Assembly (NCBI RefSeq): GCF_049199905.1
Contig: NZ_JBLZPK010000022.1
Span: 1 to 64,000 of the forward strand
DNA: 64,000 nt
Direction: 5' to 3'
Source: Shinella sp032095155
GTDB lineage: Bacteria > Pseudomonadota > Alphaproteobacteria > Rhizobiales > Rhizobiaceae
The first letter of the stretch is position 1, and the number at the start of each line of letters is the position of its first letter. The notes below the pieces were generated by a model that was not told the DNA's origin, did no database searches, and saw nothing but the letters and a program-made list of their open reading frames with translations. Of the stretch, positions 44,079 to 53,243 are shown piece by piece. A program made the translations under genes and the position numbers.

Positions 44079-45449
44079 ATGAGCATGACCTACACATTCG
44101 ATGATCTGAAGAAGGATGTTGCCGAGGGCCGCATCGACACCGTTCTCGCCTGCCTCGTCGACATGCAGGGCCGCCTCATGGGCAAGCGTTTCCAGGCGGA
44201 ATATTTCGTCGAAAGCGCCTATGAAGAAACGCATAGCTGCAACTATCTGCTCGCCACAGACATGGAGATGGAAACCGTCTCTGGCTACAAGTCGACGAGT
44301 TGGGCCGCCGGTTACGGCGACTACACGATGAAGCCTGATCTCGCCACGCTGCGCAAGCTGCCCTGGCTCGAAGGCACGGCACTCGTGCTCTGCGACGTGC
44401 TCGACCACCACACCCATGAGGAAGTGCCGCATTCGCCGCGCGCCATCCTCAAGAAGCAGGTCAAGCGCCTGGAGGCCATGGGCCTCAAGGCCTTCATGGC
44501 CAGCGAACTGGAATTCTTCCTCTTCGACCAGTCCTTCGACGATGCCCGCGAGAGCGGCTATCGGGATCTGCGCCTCGCCTCGGGCTACAATGAGGACTAC
44601 CACATCTTCCAGACCACCAAGGAAGAGGACGTGATGCGCGCGCTGCGCAACGGCCTGCAGGGCGCCTGCATTCCCGTCGAAAACTCCAAGGGCGAGGCCT
44701 CGCCCGGCCAGGAGGAAATCAATGTGCGCTATGCCGAAGCCCTCACGATGGCCGACCGGCACTCGATCATCAAGAACGCCACCAAGGAAATCGCCTGGCA
44801 GCGCGGCAAGTCCGTCACCTTCCTCGCCAAGTGGAACTATTCCGCCGCCGGCTCCTCCTCGCATATCCACCAGTCGCTCTGGACGCTGGACGGCAAGGAA
44901 GCGAAGTTCTTCGACAAGGGCGCCAAATACGGCATGTCCGACCTGATGCGGAATTATGTCGCCGGCCTGCTCGCCCATGCCAGCGAGATCACCTATTTCC
45001 TCGCGCCCTATATCAACTCCTACAAGCGCTTCGTCGCCGGCACCTTCGCGCCGACCAAGGCCGTCTGGAGCAAGGACAACCGCACCGCCGGCTACCGTCT
45101 GTGCGGTGAGAGCAGCAAGGGCATCCGCATCGAATGCCGCGTCGGCGGCTCGGACCTCAACCCCTATCTCGCCATGGCTGCGCTGCTCGCCGCCGGCATC
45201 GCGGGCATCGAGGAGAAGCTGGAGCTTGAGGCGCCCTTCGTCGGCGATGCCTATGGCGGCAAGGACATCCGCGAGATCCCGAAGACGCTGCGCGGTGCTT
45301 CCGCCGCACTGAAAGACTCCAAGATGCTGCGCGGAGCTTTCGGCGACGACGTCGTCGATCACTACGTTCGCGCCGCCGAATGGGAGCAGGAAGAGTACGA
45401 TCGTCGCATCACCGATTGGGAGGTGGCGCGCGGCTTCGAGAGAGCGTAA
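44079..45449 (+). CDS. glutamine synthetase-like gamma-glutamyl-amine ligase
   Basis: A 456-residue glutamine-synthetase-fold enzyme. Seen: the metal-binding ASELEFFLF, SSSHIHQSLW, the NSYKRFVAGTFAPTKAVW nucleotide/glutamate region, CGESSKGIRIECRVGGSDLNPYLAMAA. It lacks the adenylylation-site region of GlnA and is of the GlnT/PuuA-like branch that ligates glutamate to amines. Followed by aldehyde and alcohol dehydrogenases, it should form a gamma-glutamyl amide of an amino-alcohol. The first ATG at 44079 (GGGA about 10 bp upstream) is preferred to 44085. Amine identity is inference. Confidence 0.87.
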   Translation: MSMTYTFDDLKKDVAEGRIDTVLACLVDMQGRLMGKRFQAEYFVESAYEETHSCNYLLATDMEMETVSGYKSTSWAAGYGDYTMKPDLATLRKLPWLEGTALVLCDVLDHHTHEEVPHSPRAILKKQVKRLEAMGLKAFMASELEFFLFDQSFDDARESGYRDLRLASGYNEDYHIFQTTKEEDVMRALRNGLQGACIPVENSKGEASPGQEEINVRYAEALTMADRHSIIKNATKEIAWQRGKSVTFLAKWNYSAAGSSSHIHQSLWTLDGKEAKFFDKGAKYGMSDLMRNYVAGLLAHASEITYFLAPYINSYKRFVAGTFAPTKAVWSKDNRTAGYRLCGESSKGIRIECRVGGSDLNPYLAMAALLAAGIAGIEEKLELEAPFVGDAYGGKDIREIPKTLRGASAALKDSKMLRGAFGDDVVDHYVRAAEWEQEEYDRRITDWEVARGFERA

Positions 45450-45568
45450 GGCTCAAGCCAGTCAAGGTCGAACCGGCCCCGGCGCATAACCCTCCAGGGA
45501 TATTTGCCGCGTGGCTGGATCGGCTATTGTCCGGCGCGAAAATTCATATCGGAAACAGGAAGTCGATC

Positions 45569-46948
45569 ATGACTGTGATCAAATGCATATCCCCCGTGGA
45601 TGGCTCGGTTTATGCCGAGCGTGAGGCAATGCCGCTGGCCGTCGCTCAGGAGGCTGTGGCCCGCGCCAGGAAGGCGCAGAAGGCCTGGGCGAAGCGTCCG
45701 CTGGAAGACCGTATCCAGCTCGTGCTGAAGGGTGTTGCCCGCGTCAACGAGATGGCCGACGAGATCGTGCCTGAGATCGCCTGGCAGATGGGCCGTCCGG
45801 TCCGCTACGGCGGTGAGTTCAAGGGCTTCAACGAGCGTTCCAACTACGTCGCCGAGATCGCGGGCTCGTCGCTGGCGCCGATCGTCATCGAGGACAGCGC
45901 CAAGTTCGAGCGCCGCATCGAGCGCGAAGCCCATGGCGTCGTCTTCGTCATCGCGCCGTGGAACTACCCCTATATGACGGCGATCAACACGATTGCTCCG
46001 GCGCTGATGGCTGGCAATGTCGTTATCATCAAGCACGCCGCCCAGACGCTGCTGGTCGGCGAGCGCCTGGTGCGCGCCTTCAACGAGGCCGGCGTGCCGG
46101 AAGATGTCTTCCAGAACGTCTTCCTCGACCATGACACGACCTCGGCGCTGATCGCGGCCAACTCGTTCGACTTTATCAATTTCACCGGCTCTGTCGAAGG
46201 CGGCCGCGCCATCGAGCGCGCCGCCGCCGGCACCTTCACGCCTGTCGGCCTCGAACTGGGCGGCAAGGATCCGGGTTACGTCATGGAAGACGCCGACCTC
46301 GATGCGGCCGTCGACACGCTGATGGACGGGGCGACCTACAATTCGGGCCAGTGCTGCTGCGGCATCGAGCGCATCTACGTCAACGAGAACCTCTACGACG
46401 CGTTCGTCGAGAAGTCGGTCGCCTGGGTCTCCAACTACAAGCTCGGCAACCCGCTCGACCCCGAAACGACGCTCGGCCCGATGGCGCACAAGCGCTTTGC
46501 CTCGACCGTTCGCGCGCAGATCGCCGATGCCGTCTCGCGCGGTGCCAAGGCGCTGGTCGATCCCAAGCTGTTCCCGGCCGATGACGGCGGTGCTTACGTT
46601 GCCCCGCAGATCCTCGTCGATGTCGATCACTCCATGGAATTCATGACGGAAGAGACGTTTGGCCCGGCTGTCGGCATCATGAAGGTGAAGAACGACGCCG
46701 AAGCGCTCGCTTTGATGAACGACTGCAAATACGGCCTCACCGTCTCGCTATGGACGAAGGACAGCGACCGCGCCGCCACTATCGCCCGCGATCTGGAGAC
46801 CGGCACCGTGTTCCAGAACCGTGCCGACTATCTCGACCCGGCACTCTGCTGGACCGGCGTCAAGGAAACGGGCCGCGGCGGCTCGCTCTCCGTCATCGGC
46901 TTCCATAATCTCACCCGTCCGAAATCCTACCATTTCAGGAAAGCATAA
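45569..46948 (+). CDS. NAD-dependent aldehyde dehydrogenase
   Basis: A 459-residue ALDH: substrate/NAD loop IAPWNYPYMTAINTIAPALMAGN, FTGSVEGGRAIE, catalytic Glu in GLELGGKDP and catalytic Cys in YNSGQCCCGIERIYV. The three cysteines in a row at the active site are noteworthy. In the operon it would oxidise the aldehyde made by the alcohol dehydrogenase. AGGAAG precedes the ATG at 45569. Its stop overlaps the next start (TAATG). Confidence 0.9.
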   Translation: MTVIKCISPVDGSVYAEREAMPLAVAQEAVARARKAQKAWAKRPLEDRIQLVLKGVARVNEMADEIVPEIAWQMGRPVRYGGEFKGFNERSNYVAEIAGSSLAPIVIEDSAKFERRIEREAHGVVFVIAPWNYPYMTAINTIAPALMAGNVVIIKHAAQTLLVGERLVRAFNEAGVPEDVFQNVFLDHDTTSALIAANSFDFINFTGSVEGGRAIERAAAGTFTPVGLELGGKDPGYVMEDADLDAAVDTLMDGATYNSGQCCCGIERIYVNENLYDAFVEKSVAWVSNYKLGNPLDPETTLGPMAHKRFASTVRAQIADAVSRGAKALVDPKLFPADDGGAYVAPQILVDVDHSMEFMTEETFGPAVGIMKVKNDAEALALMNDCKYGLTVSLWTKDSDRAATIARDLETGTVFQNRADYLDPALCWTGVKETGRGGSLSVIGFHNLTRPKSYHFRKA

Positions 46949-48093
46949 TGTCCATCACCGCCAACTGGAGCTACCCGACGGCCATCAAGTTCGGGGCAGG
47001 GCGCATCGCGGAACTTGCCGATCACTGCAAGGCCGTCGGCATGAAGAAGCCGCTGCTGGTCACCGACCGCGGCCTCTCCACCATGCCGATCGCCAAGAAC
47101 GCGCTCGACATTCTCGAAGCCGCCGGCCTCGGCCGGGCGATGTTCGCCGAAGTCGATCCGAACCCGACCGACAAGAACCTCGAAGCCGGCGTGAAGGCCT
47201 TCAAGGACGGTGGCCATGACGGCGTCGTCGCCTTCGGCGGCGGCTCGGGCCTCGACCTCGGCAAGGCCATCGCCTTCATGTCCGGCCAGACGCGCCCCGT
47301 CTGGGACTTCGAGGACATCGGCGACTGGTGGACCCGCGCCAACCCGGCCGGCATCGCGCCCATCGTCGCCGTGCCGACCACGGCCGGCACCGGTTCGGAA
47401 GTCGGCCGTGCTTCGGTCGTCACCAATTCCGAGACGCACACCAAGAAGGTCATCTTCCACCCGAAGATCCTGCCTTCGGTGACGATCTGCGATCCGGAAC
47501 TGACGGTCGGCATGCCGAAGGTCATCACCTCGGGCACCGGCATGGACGCCTTCGCCCATTGCCTCGAAGCCTATTGCTCGCCGTTCTATCATCCGATGAG
47601 CCAGGGCATCGCGCTCGAAGGCATGCGCCTTGTCAAGGAATTCCTGCCGCGCGCTTACAAGGACGGCACGGATATCGAAGCCCGCGCCCACATGATGTCG
47701 GCGGCCGCCATGGGCGCCGTCGCCTTCCAGAAGGGCCTTGGCGCGATCCACTCGCTGTCGCACCCGGTCGGCGCGATCTACAACACGCATCACGGCATGA
47801 CCAATGCCGTCGTGATGCCGCCGGTGCTGACCTTCAACCGCCCGGCTATCGAAGCGAAGATCAACAGTGCTGCCGCCTATCTCGGCATTGCCGGCGGCTT
47901 CGATGGTTTCTTCGACTATGTGCTGCGCCTGCGCGAAGAACTCGGCGTGCCGGACAAGCTCTCGGCGCTCGGCGTCGGCACGGACCGCATCGACGAAATG
48001 TCGGAAATGGCCATCGTCGACCCGACGGCCGGCGGCAACCCGGTGGAGCTGACGCTCGATGCGGCCAAGCGCCTCTTCGTCGAGTGCATCTGA
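46948..48093 (+). CDS. iron-containing alcohol dehydrogenase
   Basis: A 381-residue group III alcohol dehydrogenase: GGGSGLDLGKAIAF nucleotide region, PTTAGTGSEVGRASVV, and the iron ligands in the TSGTGMDAFAHCLEAY and GLGAIHSLSHPVGAIYNTHHGMTNA segments. In the operon it should oxidise the hydroxyl of the gamma-glutamylated amino-alcohol. It is the last gene of the operon and is followed by a strong terminator. Confidence 0.92.
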   Translation: MSITANWSYPTAIKFGAGRIAELADHCKAVGMKKPLLVTDRGLSTMPIAKNALDILEAAGLGRAMFAEVDPNPTDKNLEAGVKAFKDGGHDGVVAFGGGSGLDLGKAIAFMSGQTRPVWDFEDIGDWWTRANPAGIAPIVAVPTTAGTGSEVGRASVVTNSETHTKKVIFHPKILPSVTICDPELTVGMPKVITSGTGMDAFAHCLEAYCSPFYHPMSQGIALEGMRLVKEFLPRAYKDGTDIEARAHMMSAAAMGAVAFQKGLGAIHSLSHPVGAIYNTHHGMTNAVVMPPVLTFNRPAIEAKINSAAAYLGIAGGFDGFFDYVLRLREELGVPDKLSALGVGTDRIDEMSEMAIVDPTAGGNPVELTLDAAKRLFVECI

Positions 48094-48111
48094 GTTCGGT
48101 GAGCTGATTTT

Positions 48112-48148
48112 CGGGGCGGCGGTCAATCGATCGCCGCCCCGATTTTTT
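48112..48148 (+). terminator. rho-independent terminator after the alcohol dehydrogenase
   Basis: A perfect GC-rich stem (CGGGGCGGCG with CGCCGCCCCG) surrounds a short loop centred on ATCGAT and is followed by TTTTTT, 18 bp after the stop codon. Confidence 0.9.
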
Positions 48149-48260
48149 ATGACAATGGTTACCAATTGCGTCGCATGATGCCTGTCATCAGAATGTCATG
48201 CGACTGTCATGATTTGCCCGCTCCCGGTGCAGCCAGACGGTCTGAGGCGGCGGTAGTGCG

Positions 48261-49007
48261 ATGGCGGTCATATCGGTAGCGAACGCCAAGGGCGGCTCGG
48301 GCAAGACCACGGCAGCGGTCCTGCTGGCGACGGAATTCGTCGAGCGCGGCGAACGCACCGCGCTTCTCGACTGCGACGACCTGAAGCTCGCCGCCGGCTG
48401 GGCGCGCACGGCGCGGCTCGGCGAGGGGCTGACGCTGGTCGATGCCGTCGCGGTTTCCAATCTCGCCGGTTATCTCAAGGCGCTGCGCGCCACGCACGCG
48501 CATATCGTCATCGATCTCTCGGGCGCGCGCGATGCGCTCGTCGCCTTCGCCGCCGGGCTTTCCGATCTCGTTCTGGTGCCGGTGCAGGGCTGCGCCATGG
48601 ACAGCCGTGGGGCCGCGCATGTGCTGGAACTCATCGATCTCGTCAGCGCCAATTCGCACAAGCCGATCAACCGCGCCGTCGTGCTGTCGCGCGTCAATCC
48701 GCTCGTGACCACCCGCGCGCTGCGCAGCGTGAAGGCCCTGCTCGACGGGGCGAAGATCCCGGTCATCGGCACGCCGGTCATCGAGCGGGCCGCATTCCGC
48801 GACATGTTCGAGACGGGCGGCACGCTCTATTCGATCGCCGCCGACCGGACCAGCAATCTCGACAAGGCGATCCTCAACATGCAGACCCTTGCCGACGAGG
48901 TGCTGCATTTCGCGTCGGGCGACGCGAGTCGAAAATTTTTGGTGCGGGCGAGCACGGGTGCCGCCATGCGGGTGGTTCAGTCCGCAATGGCCGCTCCGGC
49001 GCCCTGA
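48261..49007 (+). CDS. VirC1-like ParA family ATPase, copy 1
   Basis: A 248-residue deviant-Walker ATPase: P-loop KGGSGKTT, followed by LLDCDDLKLAAGWAR where ParA proteins have DADPQ. Later parts (VLVPVQGCAMDSRGAAHVLEL, TTRALRSVKALLDGAKIPVIGTPVIERAAFRDMFETGGTLYS) are shared with the gene that follows at 49229, marking the pair as duplicates. They resemble VirC1 more than plasmid ParA. No parB or centromere-like repeat is near, so a chromosome-partition role is not indicated. Confidence 0.83.
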   Translation: MAVISVANAKGGSGKTTAAVLLATEFVERGERTALLDCDDLKLAAGWARTARLGEGLTLVDAVAVSNLAGYLKALRATHAHIVIDLSGARDALVAFAAGLSDLVLVPVQGCAMDSRGAAHVLELIDLVSANSHKPINRAVVLSRVNPLVTTRALRSVKALLDGAKIPVIGTPVIERAAFRDMFETGGTLYSIAADRTSNLDKAILNMQTLADEVLHFASGDASRKFLVRASTGAAMRVVQSAMAAPAP

Positions 49008-49032
49008 ATTTTTACCGTTAACAATTGACAGA

Positions 49033-49064
49033 AACCCGGAGAACGCTGGTTCTTCGGGTTTTTT
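49033..49064 (+). terminator. rho-independent terminator after ParA copy 1
   Basis: Stem AACCCGGAGAAC with GTTCTTCGGGTT (one G-U pair), loop GCTG, then TTTTC, 25 bp after the stop codon. Confidence 0.85.
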
Positions 49065-49228
49065 CTTTGCGGATGTCCATTTTACCGTGCCATCTCATTA
49101 ATCTTCGCGATACGCAAATTTCCATTTCATTAACCATCTTTTGAAAGATTTGATTAAGCGGGCGCCATCTCCACCGGGTCGTCTGACGAGAGCGATGACC
49201 AAGCTCGCAGCATTTTTACGAGGAAGAC

Positions 49229-49945
49229 ATGCCAGTCATCACATTTGCCAATGCCAAGGGCGGCGCGGGCAAGACCACCGCGGCGCTCATTCTGGCCACC
49301 GAGCTTGCAAGCCAGGGGCACCGCGTCACCATTCTCGATGCGGATCCGCAGCGCTGGATCAGCCACTGGCACGAGATTTCCGGCCGCCAGCGCAACATCG
49401 CCGTCATCTCGGAAGTCTCCATGGCCTCCCTCCAGTGCCATATCCGCGAGAACCGCGACACGACGGACTATTTCATCATCGATCTCGCGGGTGCGCGCGA
49501 TGCACTGGTCGCCACGGCCATCGGCCTGTCCGACCATGTAATGATCCCGGTGCAGGGCTGTGCGATGGATGCGCGCGGCGGGGCACAGATCCTCGAGCTT
49601 CTGAAGCAGCTCGACGAGAAGGCCGGCATCCGCATCAACCATTCGGTCGTGCTGACCCGCATGAACGCCATGGTGACGACGCGCGCGATGACGGCAATCA
49701 AGTCGCTCCTGTCCTCCCGTGGTGTGACGGTTCTCGATACGCCAATCGCCGAGCGCACCGCTTTCCGCGATATCTTCGACTGTGGCGGCACGCTCTATTC
49801 GATGGACCCGGCCAAGGTGAGCAACCTCGACAAGGCGCGCGAAAACGCCCGTCTCTTTGCCGAGGAGGTGCTGCGCCTCATGCCGTCGCGCAAGCGTGTG
49901 GCTACCGAGCGCGGTTTCTTCCGCACGCTCCAGCGCGCGGCGTAA
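49229..49945 (+). CDS. VirC1-like ParA family ATPase, copy 2
   Basis: A 238-residue ATPase with P-loop KGGAGKTT and an intact ILDADPQRWISHWHE segment, then VMIPVQGCAMDARGGAQILEL and VLDTPIAERTAFRDIFDCGGTLYS, parallel to copy 1. It has its own start after a terminator, so the two copies are separately transcribed. VirC1 relatives are involved in DNA processing and polar positioning; the role of such chromosomal orphans is unknown. Confidence 0.85.
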   Translation: MPVITFANAKGGAGKTTAALILATELASQGHRVTILDADPQRWISHWHEISGRQRNIAVISEVSMASLQCHIRENRDTTDYFIIDLAGARDALVATAIGLSDHVMIPVQGCAMDARGGAQILELLKQLDEKAGIRINHSVVLTRMNAMVTTRAMTAIKSLLSSRGVTVLDTPIAERTAFRDIFDCGGTLYSMDPAKVSNLDKARENARLFAEEVLRLMPSRKRVATERGFFRTLQRAA

Positions 49946-49970
49946 GCGGCTGGAATTGATGACTGTCAGA

Positions 49971-50003
49971 AACGGCTGCGACCAATGGCGCGGCCGTTTT
50001 CTT
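49971..50003 (+). terminator. rho-independent terminator after ParA copy 2
   Basis: Stem AACGGCTGCG with CGCGGCCGTT, one wobble pair, loop ACCAATGG, followed by a T-rich tail (TTCTT). Confidence 0.75.
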
Positions 50004-50174
50004 GAATAAAAGCAAAGCTGGTAATGAACAATTTACCATGCTCCACCTAGGGATATGGCATCGGAAAGCTTGTTCCCATGGACCCATGACGGGTCGCGGG
50101 CGTGACGATGCCTTTGGTATTGCCGGCCTGCTGGACGATCGCCGCTTTCTCCTCTTGCCGCCAGGACTTTCAGC

Positions 50175-51698
50175 ATGAAGCCAGCCTCCGGGACCGCCAG
50201 CCAGAACCACGATATCGCCCGCCGCCTGGACTATCTCGGCCTCGACGAGGCCGCGCTGAAGCGCCTGCGCAGCCTGAAGCCGTTCATCGAGAAGGAGCTC
50301 GGCCCGGCGCTCGACAAGTTCTACGGTGTCGTGCGCAAGAGCCCGGAGGTCAATCACCTCTTCTCCAACGATGCGCATATCGACCGCGCCAAGACCGCGC
50401 AGCTTGGCCATTGGGTCAATATCGCCGCCGGCGATTTCACGCATGATTATGCCGCGAAGGTGCAGACGATCGGTCATGTGCATGCCCGCATCGGGCTGGA
50501 GCCGCGCTGGTATATCGGCGGCTACGCACTGATCGTCGAACATCTCTTGGCGGAAGCGGTCAAGTCGTTCTGGCCGAAGGGAGGCCTATTCTCACGCAAG
50601 GAGATCGAGCCTGAGGAATTTGCGGCGCGTTTCTCCAGCCTGCTCAAGGCTATGTTCCTCGATATGGACCTGTCGATCTCCGTCTATATGGACACATCCG
50701 ACGTTACCAAGCAGCAGGCGGTGCAGGCACAGGTGCTGGCGGAGGAGCGCAAGCTCGTCAGCGACAGTTTCGGCGCGGCGCTGAAGCGCATTTCGGACGG
50801 CGACCTGACGGCGCGCATCACCGGTGCGCTGCCGGAGGCCTATGAGACCCTGCGCGAGGATTTCAACCACGCGATCTCCACGCTGTCGCAGGCGATTGGC
50901 AATATCGGCGTCGGCGCCGGTTCGATCCATCTCAGCGCGCAGGAAATCGCGGCTGCCTCCGACGACCTTGCCAAGCGCACCGAGCGGCAGGCGGCCAATC
51001 TTGAGGAAACGGCGGCGGCTGTCGAGGAGGTGACGACCACCGTCCGCCAGACGGCGCAGAGCGCCAACGAAGCGAATGCGCTGGTGCAGGCTGCACGGGG
51101 CAATGCCGAGCGCAGCGGCGAGGTGGTGGAGCAGGCGATCACAGCCATGGGCGAAATCCAGGCCTCGTCCTCGGCCATCGCCAACATCATCGAGGTGATC
51201 GACGAAATCGCCTTCCAGACCAACCTTCTGGCGCTGAATGCCGGCATTGAGGCCGCGCGCGCAGGCGAGGCGGGCCGTGGCTTTGCCGTCGTCGCTTCGG
51301 AAGTGCGCGCACTCGCCCAGCGCTGCGCCGATGCGGCGAAGGACATCCAGAACCTCATCGCCAAGTCGCATGGCCAGGTCGAGGACGGCGTGCGCTCGGT
51401 CAACGAGGTTGCCGATTCGCTCAGGCTCATCGTGACGCAGGTCGTGGAAGTCAGCAGCGTCTTCGATGCCATCCGCTCCAGCACCGCCGAGCAGGCGACA
51501 GGTCTGCAGGCCGTCAACCAGGCCGTCAACGCCATGGACCAGATCACCCAGCAGAACGCCGCCATGGTGGAAGAAGCCAACGCCGCGAGCCAGGCCTTGA
51601 CGCAGGAGGCCGCCTCCATCGCCGCCCAGCTCAGTGCCTTCCGTACGGGCGGCACCGCCCAGCCGGCAAAGGGTTCCGGATACAGTCGCGCGGCATAA
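50175..51698 (+). CDS. soluble globin-coupled methyl-accepting chemotaxis protein
   Basis: A 507-residue chemoreceptor with no membrane helix. Residues about 10-170 are a protoglobin domain (proximal His in HVHARIGLEPRWYIGGYA, about residue 103), so it should bind haem and sense O2 or similar gases, like HemAT. A linker with a HAMP-like stretch (FGAALKRISDGDLTARITG) follows, then the MCP signalling domain with the hairpin tip NIIEVIDEIAFQTNLLALNAGIEAARAGE. It couples to CheA/CheW, whose genes are not here. It is monocistronic with its own terminator. Confidence 0.92.
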   Translation: MKPASGTASQNHDIARRLDYLGLDEAALKRLRSLKPFIEKELGPALDKFYGVVRKSPEVNHLFSNDAHIDRAKTAQLGHWVNIAAGDFTHDYAAKVQTIGHVHARIGLEPRWYIGGYALIVEHLLAEAVKSFWPKGGLFSRKEIEPEEFAARFSSLLKAMFLDMDLSISVYMDTSDVTKQQAVQAQVLAEERKLVSDSFGAALKRISDGDLTARITGALPEAYETLREDFNHAISTLSQAIGNIGVGAGSIHLSAQEIAAASDDLAKRTERQAANLEETAAAVEEVTTTVRQTAQSANEANALVQAARGNAERSGEVVEQAITAMGEIQASSSAIANIIEVIDEIAFQTNLLALNAGIEAARAGEAGRGFAVVASEVRALAQRCADAAKDIQNLIAKSHGQVEDGVRSVNEVADSLRLIVTQVVEVSSVFDAIRSSTAEQATGLQAVNQAVNAMDQITQQNAAMVEEANAASQALTQEAASIAAQLSAFRTGGTAQPAKGSGYSRAA

Positions 51699-51720
51699 GC
51701 CGTCTTCGCGAAATCAAGCA

Positions 51721-51747
51721 AAAGGCCGGGCTTCTGCCCGGCCTTTT
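51721..51747 (+). terminator. rho-independent terminator after the chemoreceptor
   Basis: Stem AAAGGCCGGGC with GCCCGGCCTTTT and a four-base loop, starting 22 bp after the stop codon. Confidence 0.92.
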
Positions 51748-51780
51748 GGTTTGAGGTTCACAATTCGGAAGTAGGAAACG

Positions 51781-51802
51781 AAAAAGCCGGCCCAATGGAC
51801 CG
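51781..51802 (-). terminator. terminator of the large L,D-transpeptidase gene
   Basis: AAAAAGCCGG and CCGGCT flank a short loop; read on the minus strand a GC stem is followed by a run of U, 29 bp past the stop codon at 51831. With the chemoreceptor terminator it insulates the two convergent genes. Confidence 0.75.
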
Positions 51803-51830
51803 GCTCTTCATCTCTGGCTTATGCCGTGTG

Positions 51831-53243
51831 TCAGTCGACGAATTCGACCGTCACGCCGGCGCTCGTCATCTTGGCAAGCTCGGTTGCGTCCCAGTTGGTC
51901 AGGCGGATGCAGCCGTGGCTCTGGGTCTTGCCGATCTTCGACGGTTCCGGCGTGCCGTGGATGCCGTAGGTCGGCTTGGAGAGTGCGATCCAGACGGTGC
52001 CCACGGGGCCGTTCGGGCCGGGTTGCAGGGTCAGCACCTTGTTGTTGGTGCCCTGCTGGAAGTTGATCTTCGGGTTATAGGTATAGCCGGGGTTCAGCGC
52101 GATGCGCTCGACCGTGACGAGGCCGGACGGCGAGGGCGTGTCGGCCGAGCCGATGCTGGCCGGATAGGCGGCGATCAGCGTGCCGGTTTCATCATACGCG
52201 AGCACCTGCTTGCGGCCCTTGTCGGCGAGGATTTTTGCGACCTTGCCGGTCTTGGGCACACCGGTATCGATGACCTTGACGATCGTACCGGGGATCGTGA
52301 AGTCGACGCCCGGATTGATCTCCTTGAGATAGGCCTCGTCCATATGGAATTTCTCGGCCAGCATTTCGGTGGTCGAGGTGTAGGAGAGGTGCGGCAGGGC
52401 GGCCTTTTGGGCGTAATCTTCCGGAATGGCGGCGACATAGGGGCCGGCGGCATCCGCGGCGGTGATTTCATAGGTGGTGAAGGCCATGCCGCCGGAGAGG
52501 CGCAGGCGCTCCAGAATGTCGTCGGCATTGTTCGGATCGAGCGTGTCGCCCGTCGCGTTCTGCCAGGCCTCGATCGCCTTGGTGACGTTTGAGCCCTTCT
52601 TGCCGTCGATCACGCCGGGCGAGAAGCCTTCGCGGTCGAGGAACACCTGGAGGGCCGTGATCTCGGCGGACGACATCTTGCCGAGCGCCGTCGCGGGCTG
52701 GAATTTTGGGCCGGGCACGAATTCGGCATTCGGATCGGTCGTCTCCGGCAGGGCGGCACTGTCGTCGTTGCCGTTGGAGAAGTCGGGCATCTGCTGCTGT
52801 GTATTGAAGTCGGCATCGGGCAGCGTCTGGCGCTCGATATCGCCCGGCAGCGCCTCGCGCATTTCCGGCACGGAGCTGGTGGTCAGGTCGTCGCCGAAAT
52901 CGGACGAGGGGGCCGGCGGGAAATAATCCGGATTGGTTTCCGGATAGCCGCTGACCTCGCGATAGCGGTGGCGGCGATAATTGTTGTTGCGCGCGAAATA
53001 GCGGTCGGCCGGCATGGCGGTGGCGACGACATTGCCCCAGTTGTCGACCAGAACCGTGTTGCCGCGGTTATCCCGAGCCCAGCGCACGCTGCCGTCGTTG
53101 GGGACATAATCGAGAATATCGCCCTCCGGCGAGACGAGAACCGTATCGCGGGTGGATTGCTGTGCATGCGCGGGCGCCAAGGCGATTCCCGTCAAGGATG
53201 CCGCTATAAGGAGCGAAACGCTTGTTTTAAAAATAGAATTCAC
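51831..53243 (-). CDS. L,D-transpeptidase with peptidoglycan-binding domain
   Basis: A roughly 470-residue exported protein: signal peptide (NSIFKTSVSLLIAASLTGIALAPAHA), a region of unknown fold rich in tyrosine and arginine (YFARNNNYRRHRYREV), a peptidoglycan-binding domain (ITALQVFLDREGFSPGVIDGKKG), a LysM-like stretch (TTEMLAEKFHMDEAYLKEINPG), and a YkuD domain ending in IHGTPEPSKIGKTQSHGCIRLTNWD with the catalytic His and Cys. I start it at the GTG at 53243, which directly precedes the signal peptide. Its role is 3-3 cross-linking or anchoring in the cell wall. Confidence 0.9.
   Translation of the reverse strand: MNSIFKTSVSLLIAASLTGIALAPAHAQQSTRDTVLVSPEGDILDYVPNDGSVRWARDNRGNTVLVDNWGNVVATAMPADRYFARNNNYRRHRYREVSGYPETNPDYFPPAPSSDFGDDLTTSSVPEMREALPGDIERQTLPDADFNTQQQMPDFSNGNDDSAALPETTDPNAEFVPGPKFQPATALGKMSSAEITALQVFLDREGFSPGVIDGKKGSNVTKAIEAWQNATGDTLDPNNADDILERLRLSGGMAFTTYEITAADAAGPYVAAIPEDYAQKAALPHLSYTSTTEMLAEKFHMDEAYLKEINPGVDFTIPGTIVKVIDTGVPKTGKVAKILADKGRKQVLAYDETGTLIAAYPASIGSADTPSPSGLVTVERIALNPGYTYNPKINFQQGTNNKVLTLQPGPNGPVGTVWIALSKPTYGIHGTPEPSKIGKTQSHGCIRLTNWDATELAKMTSAGVTVEFVD

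Noticed and set aside
48261..49945. Plasmid partition locus or replication origin
   Set aside because: Two ParA-like genes are present but no ParB, Rep protein or iteron-like repeats are seen nearby.
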